From positions 2,108,001-2,172,000 of the forward strand of contig OW285195.1 in NCBI GenBank assembly GCA_935421135.1: DNA of 64,000 nt, read 5' to 3'. Positions 13,095-21,612 of the stretch are shown here, piece after piece. Position 1 is the stretch's first letter. Each line of letters starts with the position of its first letter. The translations under genes were made by a program, and so were the position numbers. This stretch comes from Bugulina stolonifera (lineage: Eukaryota > Bryozoa > Gymnolaemata > Cheilostomatida > Bugulidae). The notes beneath the pieces were generated by a model. It did no database searches, was not told where the DNA came from, and saw nothing but the letters and a program-made list of their open reading frames with translations.

Positions 13095-13381
13095 GGGCTT
13101 ATAGGCCTACTCCACGACGTGACCAGCCCCTTCTAGCTTGCACTGCCAGGTACCAGTGCTGGCCAACTCTCTGTGAGAAAGTCTCAGATGACATGGCCTT
13201 TTTTGACAGGGGTAGAGGAGTTGCCTTGAAGCTATGCTGGCTTGCATGACCTCAAGGACTTTTATATGAGCCACAGAAGCAATTGTAGCTGGATGCTCTT
13301 CCTAACACCACCGTGACAGAGATTCGAACCTGAAACCTTCAACAAGAAAGTTCAGCGTTCTAACCACTCAGCCACGGCTGC
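13095..13381 (-). mobile_element. tRNA-derived SINE, copy 2
   Basis: Reverse-strand copy of the SINE at 222-510. The tRNA-like head, with A and B boxes, lies at the right end (about 13325-13381). Confidence 0.8.
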
Positions 13382-14001
13382 TAACTTATTCTCATGGTGG
13401 GTTACTTTAGCTACATGCAGTGTAGGCACATACGACCTCTTGGACGGACACGGGTCGCAAATCAAAACTGCAAGATGGCCGTCTGACCTAGCCCAGAAGC
13501 GTTATTGACCTAGGATTTTACTTGGTCAGACGAAACTATTCCTACCTCATTGGCACACTTCTTCGCGCGACAATGAGAATTTTGCTTTTGGCCTAAGCCG
13601 GTGTGTTCGCGACTCTGTAGTGGATGTGTGCTGGGAAATATTTTTGCAAATCGGCCTTGGTCTGAAATTTAGGTCGCAAAGACTCTTTGTATCTCTATAC
13701 ATATATGCATAGACACATATACTGATATACATAATAGATTGATATACTCACTCTTACATGTAGGCCTACCTTACATTCATGGACATGTATATGTAGGCCT
13801 ATATGTACTACTCTACTACTCTACTACATGTATGAGTATGCCATAAGTTAAAATAATGTTTCCATCTGGTGCTTTGGTTATCGCTATAGACCTATTAATG
13901 TTACCCACAATGCTGGCAGGTATATAATTCATGCACGTACAGGTACATGTACATCTAGTGTAGGCCTGCTACTCTACCATCTTGTGCGATAAGTGAGTAC
14001 T

Positions 14002-14455
14002 TTAGAACCCGACCTATTTTGGGTCGGCCGTCGGGCTTCCGGCGGCCATCTTGTTGCGCAACTTCCGGACGACCACACGTCGTCTTTTCCCGACGTGTGG
14101 TCGGCCGGAAGTCCTTATACTATATAAAGGGCACTGTTTTACTGTTCATTGTCTCAGTCTTCACTTGGCTTTCAATAAAGACACATCTATACTTGATACA
14201 GAGACTTTCACTTCCTTTTGTCAGGTCATTCGCTTAGCAAACCGCCTACTAGGTCGGATCACTCTTTTTCAACGTATAGTCTGAAGGTCAGATTTGGGAC
14301 CAGATGGGTCGTCTTTGGTAGTTTTTGGGCTACTGAGACCGCTCGATCTTTCATGTAATGCGAAGTCCTATTACCACTCATAGGCACTTCATTTCTGGGT
14401 CGATAGTCGTCCAAGGACGACCGCACCAAAACACAGAAACCATTGCAATACTTTA
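14002..14455 (+). mobile_element. partial LTR, family A
   Basis: Similar in order and content to the full LTRs at 56759-57533 and 57847-58519. It has the GGGTCGGCC block, TATATAAAG at about 14122, CAATAAAGACACATC (polyadenylation) and an end near AAACCATTGCA. The first part of the LTR is missing, so this is a 5'-truncated remnant. Confidence 0.7.
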
Positions 14456-14499
14456 GTTTTCACGTGACTATCTTAGTTTATGTTTTGGAACTTCATTAT

Positions 14500-14715
14500 A
14501 TTGAGATACATGTACGTGTGTGTATATACATGTATAGTAGTAATTTACGTGTACTGTAAACACATACGTGTGTGTATATACATGTATAGTAGTAATTTAC
14601 ATGTACTGTAAACACATACGTGTGTGTATATACATGTATAGTAGTAATTTACATGTACTGTAAACACATACGTGTGTGTATATACATGTATAGTAGTAAT
14701 CATAATGTACTGTAA
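14500..14715. repeat. 52-bp minisatellite, about 4 copies
   Basis: The unit contains ACACATACGTGTGTGTATAT and TAGTAGTAATTTACATGTAC. A short (GCT)n run follows at about 14757-14775. Confidence 0.9.
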
Positions 14716-14977
14716 ATATACAGTCGTTGATGAGGTGTACTACACGCTGCCTTCAGTGCTGCTGCTGCTGCTGCTAGATAATAGAATACATGTAACATTC
14801 ATAGGGTAATCACACCCAATAAAATAATAGAGTATACAATAAACGGCTGGCAGCTGTTTTAGTCCAACCTTCTATAATAGCCCTTCACTGTGATCTCTAC
14901 TGAGACGCAGGCACTACCCTCCCTAAAGTATCTTCTACTAACACAAGAGAACTAAGGCTACAACATTTATTTCTACA

Positions 14978-14983
14978 GCTGGC
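14978..14983. repeat. target-site duplication, Polinton copy 1 (left)
   Basis: GCTGGC lies directly before the terminal AGTAGTATAGTC and is repeated directly after the right terminus at 25729-25734. A 6-bp duplication is the Polinton norm. Confidence 0.9.
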
Positions 14984-15705
14984 AGTAGTATAGTCAGTGC
15001 ACTTCTAGACAGACACGCACTCATTGACCCCTGTTTTCAACCAATCACAAGCCGGTATTTCCGATTTCAACCAATCACAGAAGAGCACAAAAATTTTGCA
15101 CACGACCTTGCCAAGGTCACCCCAAAATCCCCCCTTCTGATTGGTCGAAAAAACATTTGCACACTTGACCCCGAACCCGGCCACGACCCCTTCCCTTCCT
15201 CCTTCCCACCCTCCTCCCCTCCCCCTCCCCCACCTCCCACTCCTCCCCCCTCCCCGCCACCGCCCTCGTCCCGTCCGCGCCACCGCCGTCGCCGCCGCCG
15301 CCACCGCCGCCCTCACCACCGCCGTCGCCGCCGCCACCACCACCGCCCTCACCACCGCCGCCGCCACCGCCGCCACCACCGCCACCACCACCACCGCCGC
15401 CACCACCACCACCGCCCCCGCCGCCGCCGCCGCCACCACCACCACCACCACCGCCGCCGCCGCCGCCGCCGCCGCCATCACCGTCATCACCGCCACCCCT
15501 CCTCCACCGCCGCCCACCCTCCCCACCCCGCAACCCCCACTCACCCGAACGACCAATCGTTTGAGGCGGTCAAGCCGCGTCCGCCCACGTTGCGTGCGGC
15601 GCCGACCGTACACGTGGAGGCGACGCCGGTGCCCCGTATCCACCGGGCCAAGCGACTAGGCAGCGGCCCGCCGCCCATTCCGAGTTCCACTGGGGTGGGA
15701 CTATA
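14984..15705 (+). repeat. left terminal inverted repeat, Polinton copy 1
   Basis: 722 bp starting AGTAGTATAGTCAGTGCACT, inverted at 24998-25728. The outer 160 bp holds CCAAT boxes (15041, 15071, and inverted at 15138) and the 15-bp palindrome GACCTTGCCAAGGTC (15104-15118). The middle, about 15180-15530, is a pyrimidine/GC-rich (CCG)n/(CCA)n tract that reads as spurious Gly, Ala or His repeats in different frames. The inner end stops at GGTGGGACTATA. Confidence 0.95.
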
Positions 15706-16004
15706 ATGTAATATATTAAATTGTTTAGCCTCCCTATAAAAATATATAGTAGTAGGGTGTGAGTTATTTTTTAGCTTGATAGCATTTTATACAATAAACA
15801 CTTCACAATTGCTGCCAATTACTCCATTTAACACTAACCTTATGTTCTACTTGTTGACATCTCTGATCAGGCACTGACTAGTAGGTAGCTGTCTCTGTTT
15901 ACTCTCACTCTGTTGACTAGAGGCTGATTGTTCATACTGCTAGAGTGAGAAACTTATACCTTAAATAGTAGTATTCAGTGGGCGGAGTCTAACCATTTCC
16001 CCAC

Positions 16005-16706
16005 CCCGATGTGAATCCGAAGCCTCCCGATGTGAATCCGAAGCCTCCCGATGCACCCCGATGTGAATCCGAAGCCTCCCGATGCACCCCGATGTGAATC
16101 CGAAGCCTCCCGATGCACCCCGATGTGAATCCGAAGCCTCCCGATGCACCCCGATGTGAATCCGAAGCCTCCCGATGCATCCCGATGTGATTCCGAAGCT
16201 TCCCGATGTGATTCCGAAGCTTCCCGATGCATCCCGATGTGAATCCGACGCTTCCCGATGCATCCCGATGTGATTCCGAAGCTTCCCGATGCATCCCGAT
16301 GTGATTCCGAAGCTTCCCGATGCATCCCGATGTGATTCCGAAGCTTCCCGATGCATCCCGATGTGTCAATTCACATCGGGATGCATCGGGATGCATCGGG
16401 AAGCTTCGGAATCACATCGGGATGCATCGGGAAGCTTCGGAATCACATCGGGATGCATCGGGAAGCTTCGGATTCACATCGGGATGCATCGGGAAGCTTC
16501 GGAATCACATCGGGATGCATCGGGAAGCTTCGGAATCACATCGGGATGCATCGGGAAGCTTCGGATTCACATCGGGATGCATCGGGATGCATCGGGAAGC
16601 TTCGGAATCACATCGGGATGCATCGGAAGGCTTCGGATTCACATCGGGATGCATCGGGAGGCTTCGGATTCACATCGGAAGGCTTCGGATTCACATCGGG
16701 TCACAT
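16005..16706. repeat. inverted array of 31-bp iterons, copy 1
   Basis: The left half repeats a 31-bp unit (CCCGATGCATCCCGATGTGA followed by TTCCGAAGCTT). The right half is its reverse complement. They meet at CCCGATGTG-TCAATT-CACATCGGG (centre about 16369). The whole block is therefore a giant imperfect palindrome of tandem repeats. Outer units carry GCACCCC/GCCTCCC variants and inner units GCATCCC/GCTTCCC. The open frames across it are by-products. Its position, next to the left TIR and just before a TATA box, suggests an origin or regulatory role (inference). Confidence 0.95.
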
Positions 16707-16750
16707 TGGGATTGGATAAAAAAAGGGAGGAGTCAAGAAATGAGCAGTTG

Positions 16751-16758
16751 TATAAAGG
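16751..16758 (+). promoter_or_regulatory. TATA box of the rightward small gene, copy 1
   Basis: TATAAAGG lies about 27 bp before an initiator-like CTCAGCATT and about 90 bp before the ATG at 16840. The identical arrangement occurs in copy 2 (42675-42682). Confidence 0.65.
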
Positions 16759-16839
16759 GAGAGTGGGATCACAGTCTCAGCATTCAAAGTTCACCACATC
16801 ACTACTGTACAGCTACACTACTACAATAGTACATTATCA

Positions 16840-17100
16840 ATGGATACTGACAACATAGTACAAAACCAAGAAGAGTTATTTGCGGGCTTAACGGACTCAC
16901 AAATGGATGGAATTATTGAGGAAGAAGAGTGCAGTCAGAAGAGGAAAGAAGAGGTGGATGCGTTAAAAGAGGCACGGAAGAAGGGGAAAATAATAGGAGT
17001 GGGGAGTCCTGCCCGAAAGGATCTTTCTAACATGGTGGACTCTCCGTCCTCCCCGGAGCGGGCCTCGGATAGGGGCGAGACCACAACAACCCATGGATGA
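16840..17100 (+). CDS. small charged protein, only rightward gene of the element (copy 1)
   Basis: 86 residues; family not recognised. The N-terminal third is acidic (EEEE around residues 27-30). A Lys/Arg-rich middle (RKKGK near 46-50) follows, then a Ser/Pro-rich tail that could be phosphorylated. No membrane segment is present. It starts at the first ATG after a TATA box and initiator, and an AATAAA (17174-17179) lies about 75 nt after the stop. It runs opposite to all other element genes and sits beside the iteron palindrome. That suggests an early regulator or replication-accessory role, which is inference only. It is conserved in copy 2 with two amino-acid changes (Pro to Leu in SPARK, Val to Ala in NMVD). 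Confidence 0.7.
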   Translation: MDTDNIVQNQEELFAGLTDSQMDGIIEEEECSQKRKEEVDALKEARKKGKIIGVGSPARKDLSNMVDSPSSPERASDRGETTTTHG

Positions 17101-17147
17101 GTATTATTCCAAGATAGAAAAGATGCAGCTTTCTTCAGTAGTATTGT

Positions 17148-17153
17148 TTTATT
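17148..17153 (-). terminator. AATAAA for the leftward transcript, copy 1
   Basis: TTTATT on the plus strand reads AATAAA leftward, about 185 nt beyond the protease stop. It overlaps the 3' region of the rightward gene, so the two transcription units converge and probably overlap. Confidence 0.5.
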
Positions 17154-17337
17154 ACGAAGATAAATAGAGAAAAAATAAAAGAATCAAGAATCAAGCAGAA
17201 ATCTAAAAAGCAAAGAAAAAAAAAAAAAAAAAAAGAATGCAGGTAAGATAAAAACTATTGGTCTCTTTTTTTTTTTTTTTTTTTTTTTAGTTATAGTAGT
17301 ATAAAAACGAATTATAAGTAAGGTGAAGTATTTCTCT

Positions 17338-17865
17338 CTAGTCAAAGTGAAAAGGTGAAAAAAGCATAATATTGTTTACATGCGTTGTGAGTGGGAAAGT
17401 ATTATTTCTTTTATTATAGTATAAACGTTGAAATAGAGCTCTTATAGAATGATCTCGAACTCTTCCTTCTACTCTGCTTAGCCGTGTAATTATTCCCTCC
17501 ATACTCCACCCTCGAGCTCGAAGGAGACAGAACAAGATGCAGTAGTCTCCACACACGTTAGTACTCTCTTCTTGTAGACACTCTCCATTCCATACTATTG
17601 GTATTCCCCATTGTTGTAACATCTTACCCACATCAGGATAAATAGAAGGGGGGAGACCATAGGAGTCGAAATACTCTATTTCTTTTCCATTCGAAAAAAC
17701 AGAGATCCAATGCTCGCCACTTTTCTCACTTGTTTGAGTGTTGAAAACAAAAGATCCAGATGGGGAGAAGGAGTCTAAGAAGTGATCCCTTGGCATAACT
17801 CCTCTAAAGGAGGTTGATGAGAGTTTATCATCAGATAGAATATTCGAGATTGAGAATGTATCCAT
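17338..17865 (-). CDS. adenain-like (C5/Ulp1-type) cysteine protease, copy 1
   Basis: 175 residues. The order His-Asp-Gln-Cys of the adenovirus maturation protease clan is visible: His52 in GEHWIS, Asp67 in YFDSYG, Gln98 and Cys105 in NVCGDYC. In Polintons this enzyme is thought to process capsid precursors (family knowledge). Its start lies 11 nt after the capsid gene stop, separated only by an A-rich run, so it is probably the most distal cistron of the leftward block. Copy 2 differs by one residue (Phe to Leu near 144). Length and motif spacing are normal for the family. Confidence 0.88.
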   Translation of the reverse strand: MDTFSISNILSDDKLSSTSFRGVMPRDHFLDSFSPSGSFVFNTQTSEKSGEHWISVFSNGKEIEYFDSYGLPPSIYPDVGKMLQQWGIPIVWNGECLQEESTNVCGDYCILFCLLRARGWSMEGIITRLSRVEGRVRDHSIRALFQRLYYNKRNNTFPLTTHVNNIMLFSPFHFD

Positions 17866-17876
17866 TTTTTTTTTTT

Positions 17877-19223
17877 TTACATCATCCCGGCTACCATAGA
17901 TACTTCGTGATTTGCATTCAAGTAGATAATGTCATCTTTTTCTTCGTATACAAACAGTCCAAGTGTATTTTGAGTTTGATTAGCAAATGCTAGATTAATA
18001 GATAGACTCCCATTTGATAACAAGTGAAAGTTGTCATCACACAAATCTCCTGAAATGTCAAAGGCGTAGAGAGCAGCGCAGGACTTGTATTTGCTAGGGG
18101 AGATCTCATTCCCTGTGTCAGCATCGGATGTATTTGTGACAGTGAACAAATTCATGAATTCACGAGCAAACTTTCCACTTGCAAAATTTGGTTCATATCT
18201 TCGGGTCACCGGTGTTCCATCAATTAGTAATTCTAATGAACTTAGATTGTTATGTCCAAATTTGAAGGGATTTTGCTTATACGTTCCACTCTTTGCAGTA
18301 TGGTTGACTAGTCCGACAAAGACTCTGTTTGGCTTCTGTCCCGCTTGATCAAAGTTTACTCTCACTGACTGGTGTCCAGCAGGGATGACATGGAAATGAG
18401 TTTTTATTCGGTCAATTGGTAGTTTTATAGACTCTTGTTGCACAACCCAAACATCCATTTGTGCTTTTTGTAAGGCCGGATTGGCTTGTACACGTCGAAT
18501 CCACAATTCTGTCTTAGTTATAGAAATCTTCGCCCCTCCTGCAGGGTTGTCTGTTTCTGCTAAGAGGGCCATTTGTGGAATAGCACGTTGTAGAGTAAGG
18601 CGAGAGCGAACTCCTGGTGGAATAAGTCTTCCTTGAGAAAACATACTCAACCTAGGTCTCCCATAGAAGCTCATCTCTTTACTTGTGGCTATAAGTTTCT
18701 TTCTTTTTTCAACCACTTCGGGAGGTATACCATCATAGTCTTCTCCAGTTCCTTCATCCTCCATCCACCCACTCCCAACTTTCATATATGTGCTCTTAGC
18801 ATCTTTACCATAGTTTAGGAGATTCTCGACATAAGCTCTATGTCCATAGTTTGGTTCATACTCAACATCTTGCCCGGCCAGTTGAACAGTGGCAGAAGAA
18901 AAGAGACTGTGCATAAAATTGTCCCCTGGAACAACCTTTAGTTGTTCTTCCGCAGGTAGTACGCTTCCATCAGCCTTGCTCACCTTTACTGTGGTGTGTA
19001 AGTAAGACCTTGATAGATCTGTGTAGAGTTCGTCTGCGGGCGGGATGTTAAATTCAATAGTGCCATCAGGGGAGTCCGTAACAGGAGCCAAAGGTACCCA
19101 CTCACCTCTGAGCACGCTAGTATGAGTTGGCGGAGTGGCAAATAAGTCAAAACTGGAGTCAACCGTGTCTGGAGAGTCTTCAGAAACCTTGGAGAGAGAG
19201 ATGGCTCGATGTGTGACGGACAT
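17877..19223 (-). CDS. major capsid protein, F54H12.2 family (double jelly-roll), copy 1
   Basis: 448 residues. It matches the family annotated in many invertebrates as uncharacterised protein F54H12.2, a Polinton-type hexon. Visible family signatures are ELWIRRV at about 241-247, RVFVGLVNHTA followed by YKQNPF near 303-322, REFMNLF near 358-364, and YAFDISGDLC near 388-397. The C-terminal strand pattern (SLSINLAFANQTQNTLGLFV) also fits. Such proteins assemble the icosahedral shell in the nucleus. Copies 1 and 2 encode an identical protein although the DNA differs at several silent sites, which suggests recent purifying selection or very recent divergence. A TATA-like stretch (19311-19320) lies about 90 nt upstream. 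Confidence 0.85.
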   Translation of the reverse strand: MSVTHRAISLSKVSEDSPDTVDSSFDLFATPPTHTSVLRGEWVPLAPVTDSPDGTIEFNIPPADELYTDLSRSYLHTTVKVSKADGSVLPAEEQLKVVPGDNFMHSLFSSATVQLAGQDVEYEPNYGHRAYVENLLNYGKDAKSTYMKVGSGWMEDEGTGEDYDGIPPEVVEKRKKLIATSKEMSFYGRPRLSMFSQGRLIPPGVRSRLTLQRAIPQMALLAETDNPAGGAKISITKTELWIRRVQANPALQKAQMDVWVVQQESIKLPIDRIKTHFHVIPAGHQSVRVNFDQAGQKPNRVFVGLVNHTAKSGTYKQNPFKFGHNNLSSLELLIDGTPVTRRYEPNFASGKFAREFMNLFTVTNTSDADTGNEISPSKYKSCAALYAFDISGDLCDDNFHLLSNGSLSINLAFANQTQNTLGLFVYEEKDDIIYLNANHEVSMVAGMM

Positions 19224-19328
19224 GTTCGATAGTGTGAGAGTTGTTCCATCTAGTACTTGCTCCTACAGTCGCTTGTCTAAGAGTGGGGAGTGGTGAGTCT
19301 AGGTGTGGATTATATATTTATCTTTCAT

Positions 19329-19754
19329 TTAGTCAAAAACTGTTTTTCTTCCTTTACGCTTTTTCTTTGTAGACTTTTGACTAACTCGTGCACGTTTGGC
19401 AGGTGGTTCACGTAATTCATCTTCTACATCACCTAGAAGATCCCCACCAGCTTCACGAAAACGTTTTGCTGCAGAGGATTTGAAGTTCTCTCCCTTGATT
19501 ACATCTCCCAGAACCGAAGCTCCAGTAGTCAATAGCTTTTTCCCAATAGTTTTGGCACCATTCTTTAGCATGGGAAGGACCCCTCGGACCAGTCCAGAAA
19601 AGAGTGAGCCGATCCCATTACCCGTCATAATAGGTTTTCCCCTGTACACACTCATTCCCTCTCCCACCTGGTTTGCATAATAGTCTTCATACATCTCACC
19701 TGACTCATCAGGAAAATATGGAACTATGCGAGGGGCCATGTTATTTCTCTCCAC
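19329..19754 (-). CDS. basic core/membrane-active protein, adenovirus pX/pVI-like, copy 1
   Basis: Up to 141 residues; the downstream ATG at 19739 (MAPRIV) is the better start because it removes most of the overlap with the preceding gene. After a Gly-rich turn (GNGIGSLFSGL) there is an amphipathic stretch with VLPMLKNGAKTIGKKLL. Next comes the common Polinton motif GENFKSSAAKRFREAG, and a very basic tail (KSTKKKRKGRK) follows. In adenoviruses comparable small proteins condense DNA or disrupt membranes. The exact equivalence is inference. It is identical in copy 2. Confidence 0.7.
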   Translation of the reverse strand: MERNNMAPRIVPYFPDESGEMYEDYYANQVGEGMSVYRGKPIMTGNGIGSLFSGLVRGVLPMLKNGAKTIGKKLLTTGASVLGDVIKGENFKSSAAKRFREAGGDLLGDVEDELREPPAKRARVSQKSTKKKRKGRKTVFD

Positions 19755-20487
19755 GCGGTCTGAAACGAACCGTCAGCACAACCTTTCCACTGCGAAATGA
19801 GACCCTTTCTCCATCATCACGTCTTATATCTACCTCGATGAGGTCTGTGCTTGTATTAGACACTGGAGAGTATTGAACATTCGAAAACTCAAAGAAAACG
19901 GTGCTATTTCTTTCACTCTCTGTTATAGGAACTGTGCGAAGTAGGGGGACTAGACTATCTCCAACATGTCTTGGTGAGACTACGGAGGAGTAGACATAGA
20001 GGGATGTGAAACCAGCATTGATGTCTGGAGGGTTTTGACTCCTGTTGATTTCCGCAGCATATTCTACATCAGGTTCGAATCCCAACACCCACGCAACATC
20101 ACGTGACATCATGACAGAGTGTTCCTGTTCTCTCAACATGAGGAAGGTTTCATTCCGTAGACTATCATAGTAAAAGCTCACTACTTTTTCTAAGTCGTAG
20201 TTTATTAGTATTCTATTGATCTCACTCAAAAGTTCACCCATGGAAGCATACCTTCCACTCCTGATTTCACATTTTCGTTTGACTCCATCTTTTGTATTCG
20301 TAACCACTACATAGCCATCTTCCACATTTCTCCAGGATGCAGGGTACTGAATGTCAAGTAACCCAACCTCCCACTGTGATGAGTGAAGCTTCAATGTCTT
20401 GGCTAGCTTCGTAATGAAGTGAGCATTGGTGTTTGTGTCACTCCCACCGATGCGTACATTTGAGGTAAGTGTGACATTGAAGGCCAT
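19741..20487 (-). CDS. penton-like minor capsid protein candidate, copy 1
   Basis: 248 residues. The N-terminus (FNVTLTSN, then FITKLAKTLKL and WEVGLLDIQYP near residues 38-49) is typical of a conserved protein next to F54H12.2-type capsid genes in invertebrate Polintons. It is presumed to be the penton or minor capsid protein. The rest is beta-rich, with no catalytic motif or membrane helix. A TATAAAT at 20523-20529 lies about 40 nt before the ATG, so it probably starts its own transcript. The protein is identical in copy 2. The family assignment is stronger than the structural role. Confidence 0.7.
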   Translation of the reverse strand: MAFNVTLTSNVRIGGSDTNTNAHFITKLAKTLKLHSSQWEVGLLDIQYPASWRNVEDGYVVVTNTKDGVKRKCEIRSGRYASMGELLSEINRILINYDLEKVVSFYYDSLRNETFLMLREQEHSVMMSRDVAWVLGFEPDVEYAAEINRSQNPPDINAGFTSLYVYSSVVSPRHVGDSLVPLLRTVPITESERNSTVFFEFSNVQYSPVSNTSTDLIEVDIRRDDGERVSFRSGKVVLTVRFRPRGEK

Positions 20488-20522
20488 CTTTGAGAGTGAG
20501 CAAAACTGAACTTACATATCGA

Positions 20523-20529
20523 ATTTATA
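20523..20529 (-). promoter_or_regulatory. TATA box upstream of penton-like gene, copy 1
   Basis: Reads TATAAAT leftward, 36 nt before the ATG at 20487 and just beyond the integrase stop. It is conserved at 46397-46403 in copy 2. Confidence 0.5.
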
Positions 20530-20541
20530 CTACCTTTGATC

Positions 20542-21612
20542 TTACACAAACTGACTAGAATCTATCCAACTATTAAATGAAGAGGGATAACCACTCCATT
20601 TCACGAAACTCTCTTCTTTTCCTCTCCTTCTCCGTTTACGTATGACTTTCTCAACTCTAAAGATTTCAGGTAGGTTAACATGTTGCAATTCTTGTGCATA
20701 GAATGTTCCATCTACTCCTTCTTTGTTTAGGTCTTCCAGTGTATAGACAGGAGGTGAGGTATGTGCCTTGACTGCTTTTATGGTGAATATCTCGGTTGAC
20801 CAGTTTGGTGTGAACCCTCGCTCAAAGCTACTACGAGCCATCGAAATCCGAACATGATCACCTGGTGAGTATTTTACTCTTGTTTTCTTTAACCATCGTT
20901 TAGGTGAGAACTCATTTAACCGAACCCAAACCTCTTCTTGATTATCGTAATCAACCTCAATAGGTTTCATTCCAATTGACCTATTAAAACTGTTGTTATA
21001 TCCTTGGACTAGGTCTTCTACATCTTCTAAGTAGCGTCCATCCCCTCTATAAGTGAGTAGACGATGAATTTTCCCTCTCAATGTTCTATTAAAGCGTTCA
21101 ACAAGAGCAGCCTTGATGATCTCATTCTCAGAGGTGAAATGGCTAACTCCATACTTCTTTAGCACTTCACTCACCCTTCTGTTTAGGAACTCCTTACCTT
21201 TATCAGTTTGTATTTGTCTAAAGCTTTCATTTTCGAATAGAGAGATGAGTGCATTGGACACTTCCAGACCAGACTTGGAATGAAGAGGAAAGACCCATGC
21301 TTTCCGTGAGAAGGCATCTATGCAGGTGAGCAAAAATGTTACTCCATCATTTGAGTCCTTGTGCGCACGCACATCCACGAGATCTGCCTGGAGTTGTTCA
21401 CCAATCCCACTCACAAACGTTTTTCTCCTTGTAAACTTCATTCTAATCGGGCGATGAAGAGTGTATGCGTCTTGACTTCTCAACCACTTCTCAACATCAT
21501 TCTCATTAATACCAGGAGGAGAAGCTAAAACTAACTTTCTCTTTCCTCCAAAAGATGGTGGTTGAGGAGGGGAGAAGTAAATATCACGTAGACCTTCATC
21601 TATATCATCCAT
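20542..21612 (-). CDS. chromodomain DDE integrase (Polinton, F54H12.3 type), copy 1
   Basis: 356 residues. The RNase H-fold core has Asp77 (QADLVD), Asp137 (QTDKG) and Glu172 (VERFNRT), a D-D-35-E spacing. A typical C-terminal region follows (FTPNWSTEIF, GTFYAQELQ), then a chromodomain at about 314-356 (FVKWSGYPSSFNSWI). The enzyme joins the element ends to target DNA and makes the 6-bp duplication seen here. The chromodomain may guide it to modified histones (family knowledge). It overlaps the upstream gene by 13 nt. It is identical in copy 2, and all catalytic residues are present in both copies. It lacks an obvious N-terminal HHCC zinc finger. Confidence 0.93.
   Translation of the reverse strand: MDDIDEGLRDIYFSPPQPPSFGGKRKLVLASPPGINENDVEKWLRSQDAYTLHRPIRMKFTRRKTFVSGIGEQLQADLVDVRAHKDSNDGVTFLLTCIDAFSRKAWVFPLHSKSGLEVSNALISLFENESFRQIQTDKGKEFLNRRVSEVLKKYGVSHFTSENEIIKAALVERFNRTLRGKIHRLLTYRGDGRYLEDVEDLVQGYNNSFNRSIGMKPIEVDYDNQEEVWVRLNEFSPKRWLKKTRVKYSPGDHVRISMARSSFERGFTPNWSTEIFTIKAVKAHTSPPVYTLEDLNKEGVDGTFYAQELQHVNLPEIFRVEKVIRKRRRRGKEESFVKWSGYPSSFNSWIDSSQFV

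Noticed and set aside
15005..15659. Long Gly-, Ala-, Thr/Pro- and His/Arg-rich open frames in the GC-rich TIRs (also 24997-25740, 40427-41194, 50655-51280)
   Set aside because: They arise from the (CCG/CCA)n tract, are open in several frames on both strands, vary in length by triplets and have no promoter or domain.
15961..16858. Repetitive frames of the MHREASESHRDASGSF type across the iterons (also 41823-42734)
   Set aside because: The unit is 31 bp, so three frames on both strands are open by repetition. Unit numbers differ between copies.
18085..18348. Plus-strand open frames inside capsid, integrase and other Polinton genes
   Set aside because: Shadows of the conserved leftward genes; no domains and no promoters.
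20542..21612. Retroviral or Gypsy integrase
   Set aside because: The gene lies in a TIR-bounded element with capsid and ATPase genes and has the Polinton-type C-terminal region. No reverse transcriptase is nearby.
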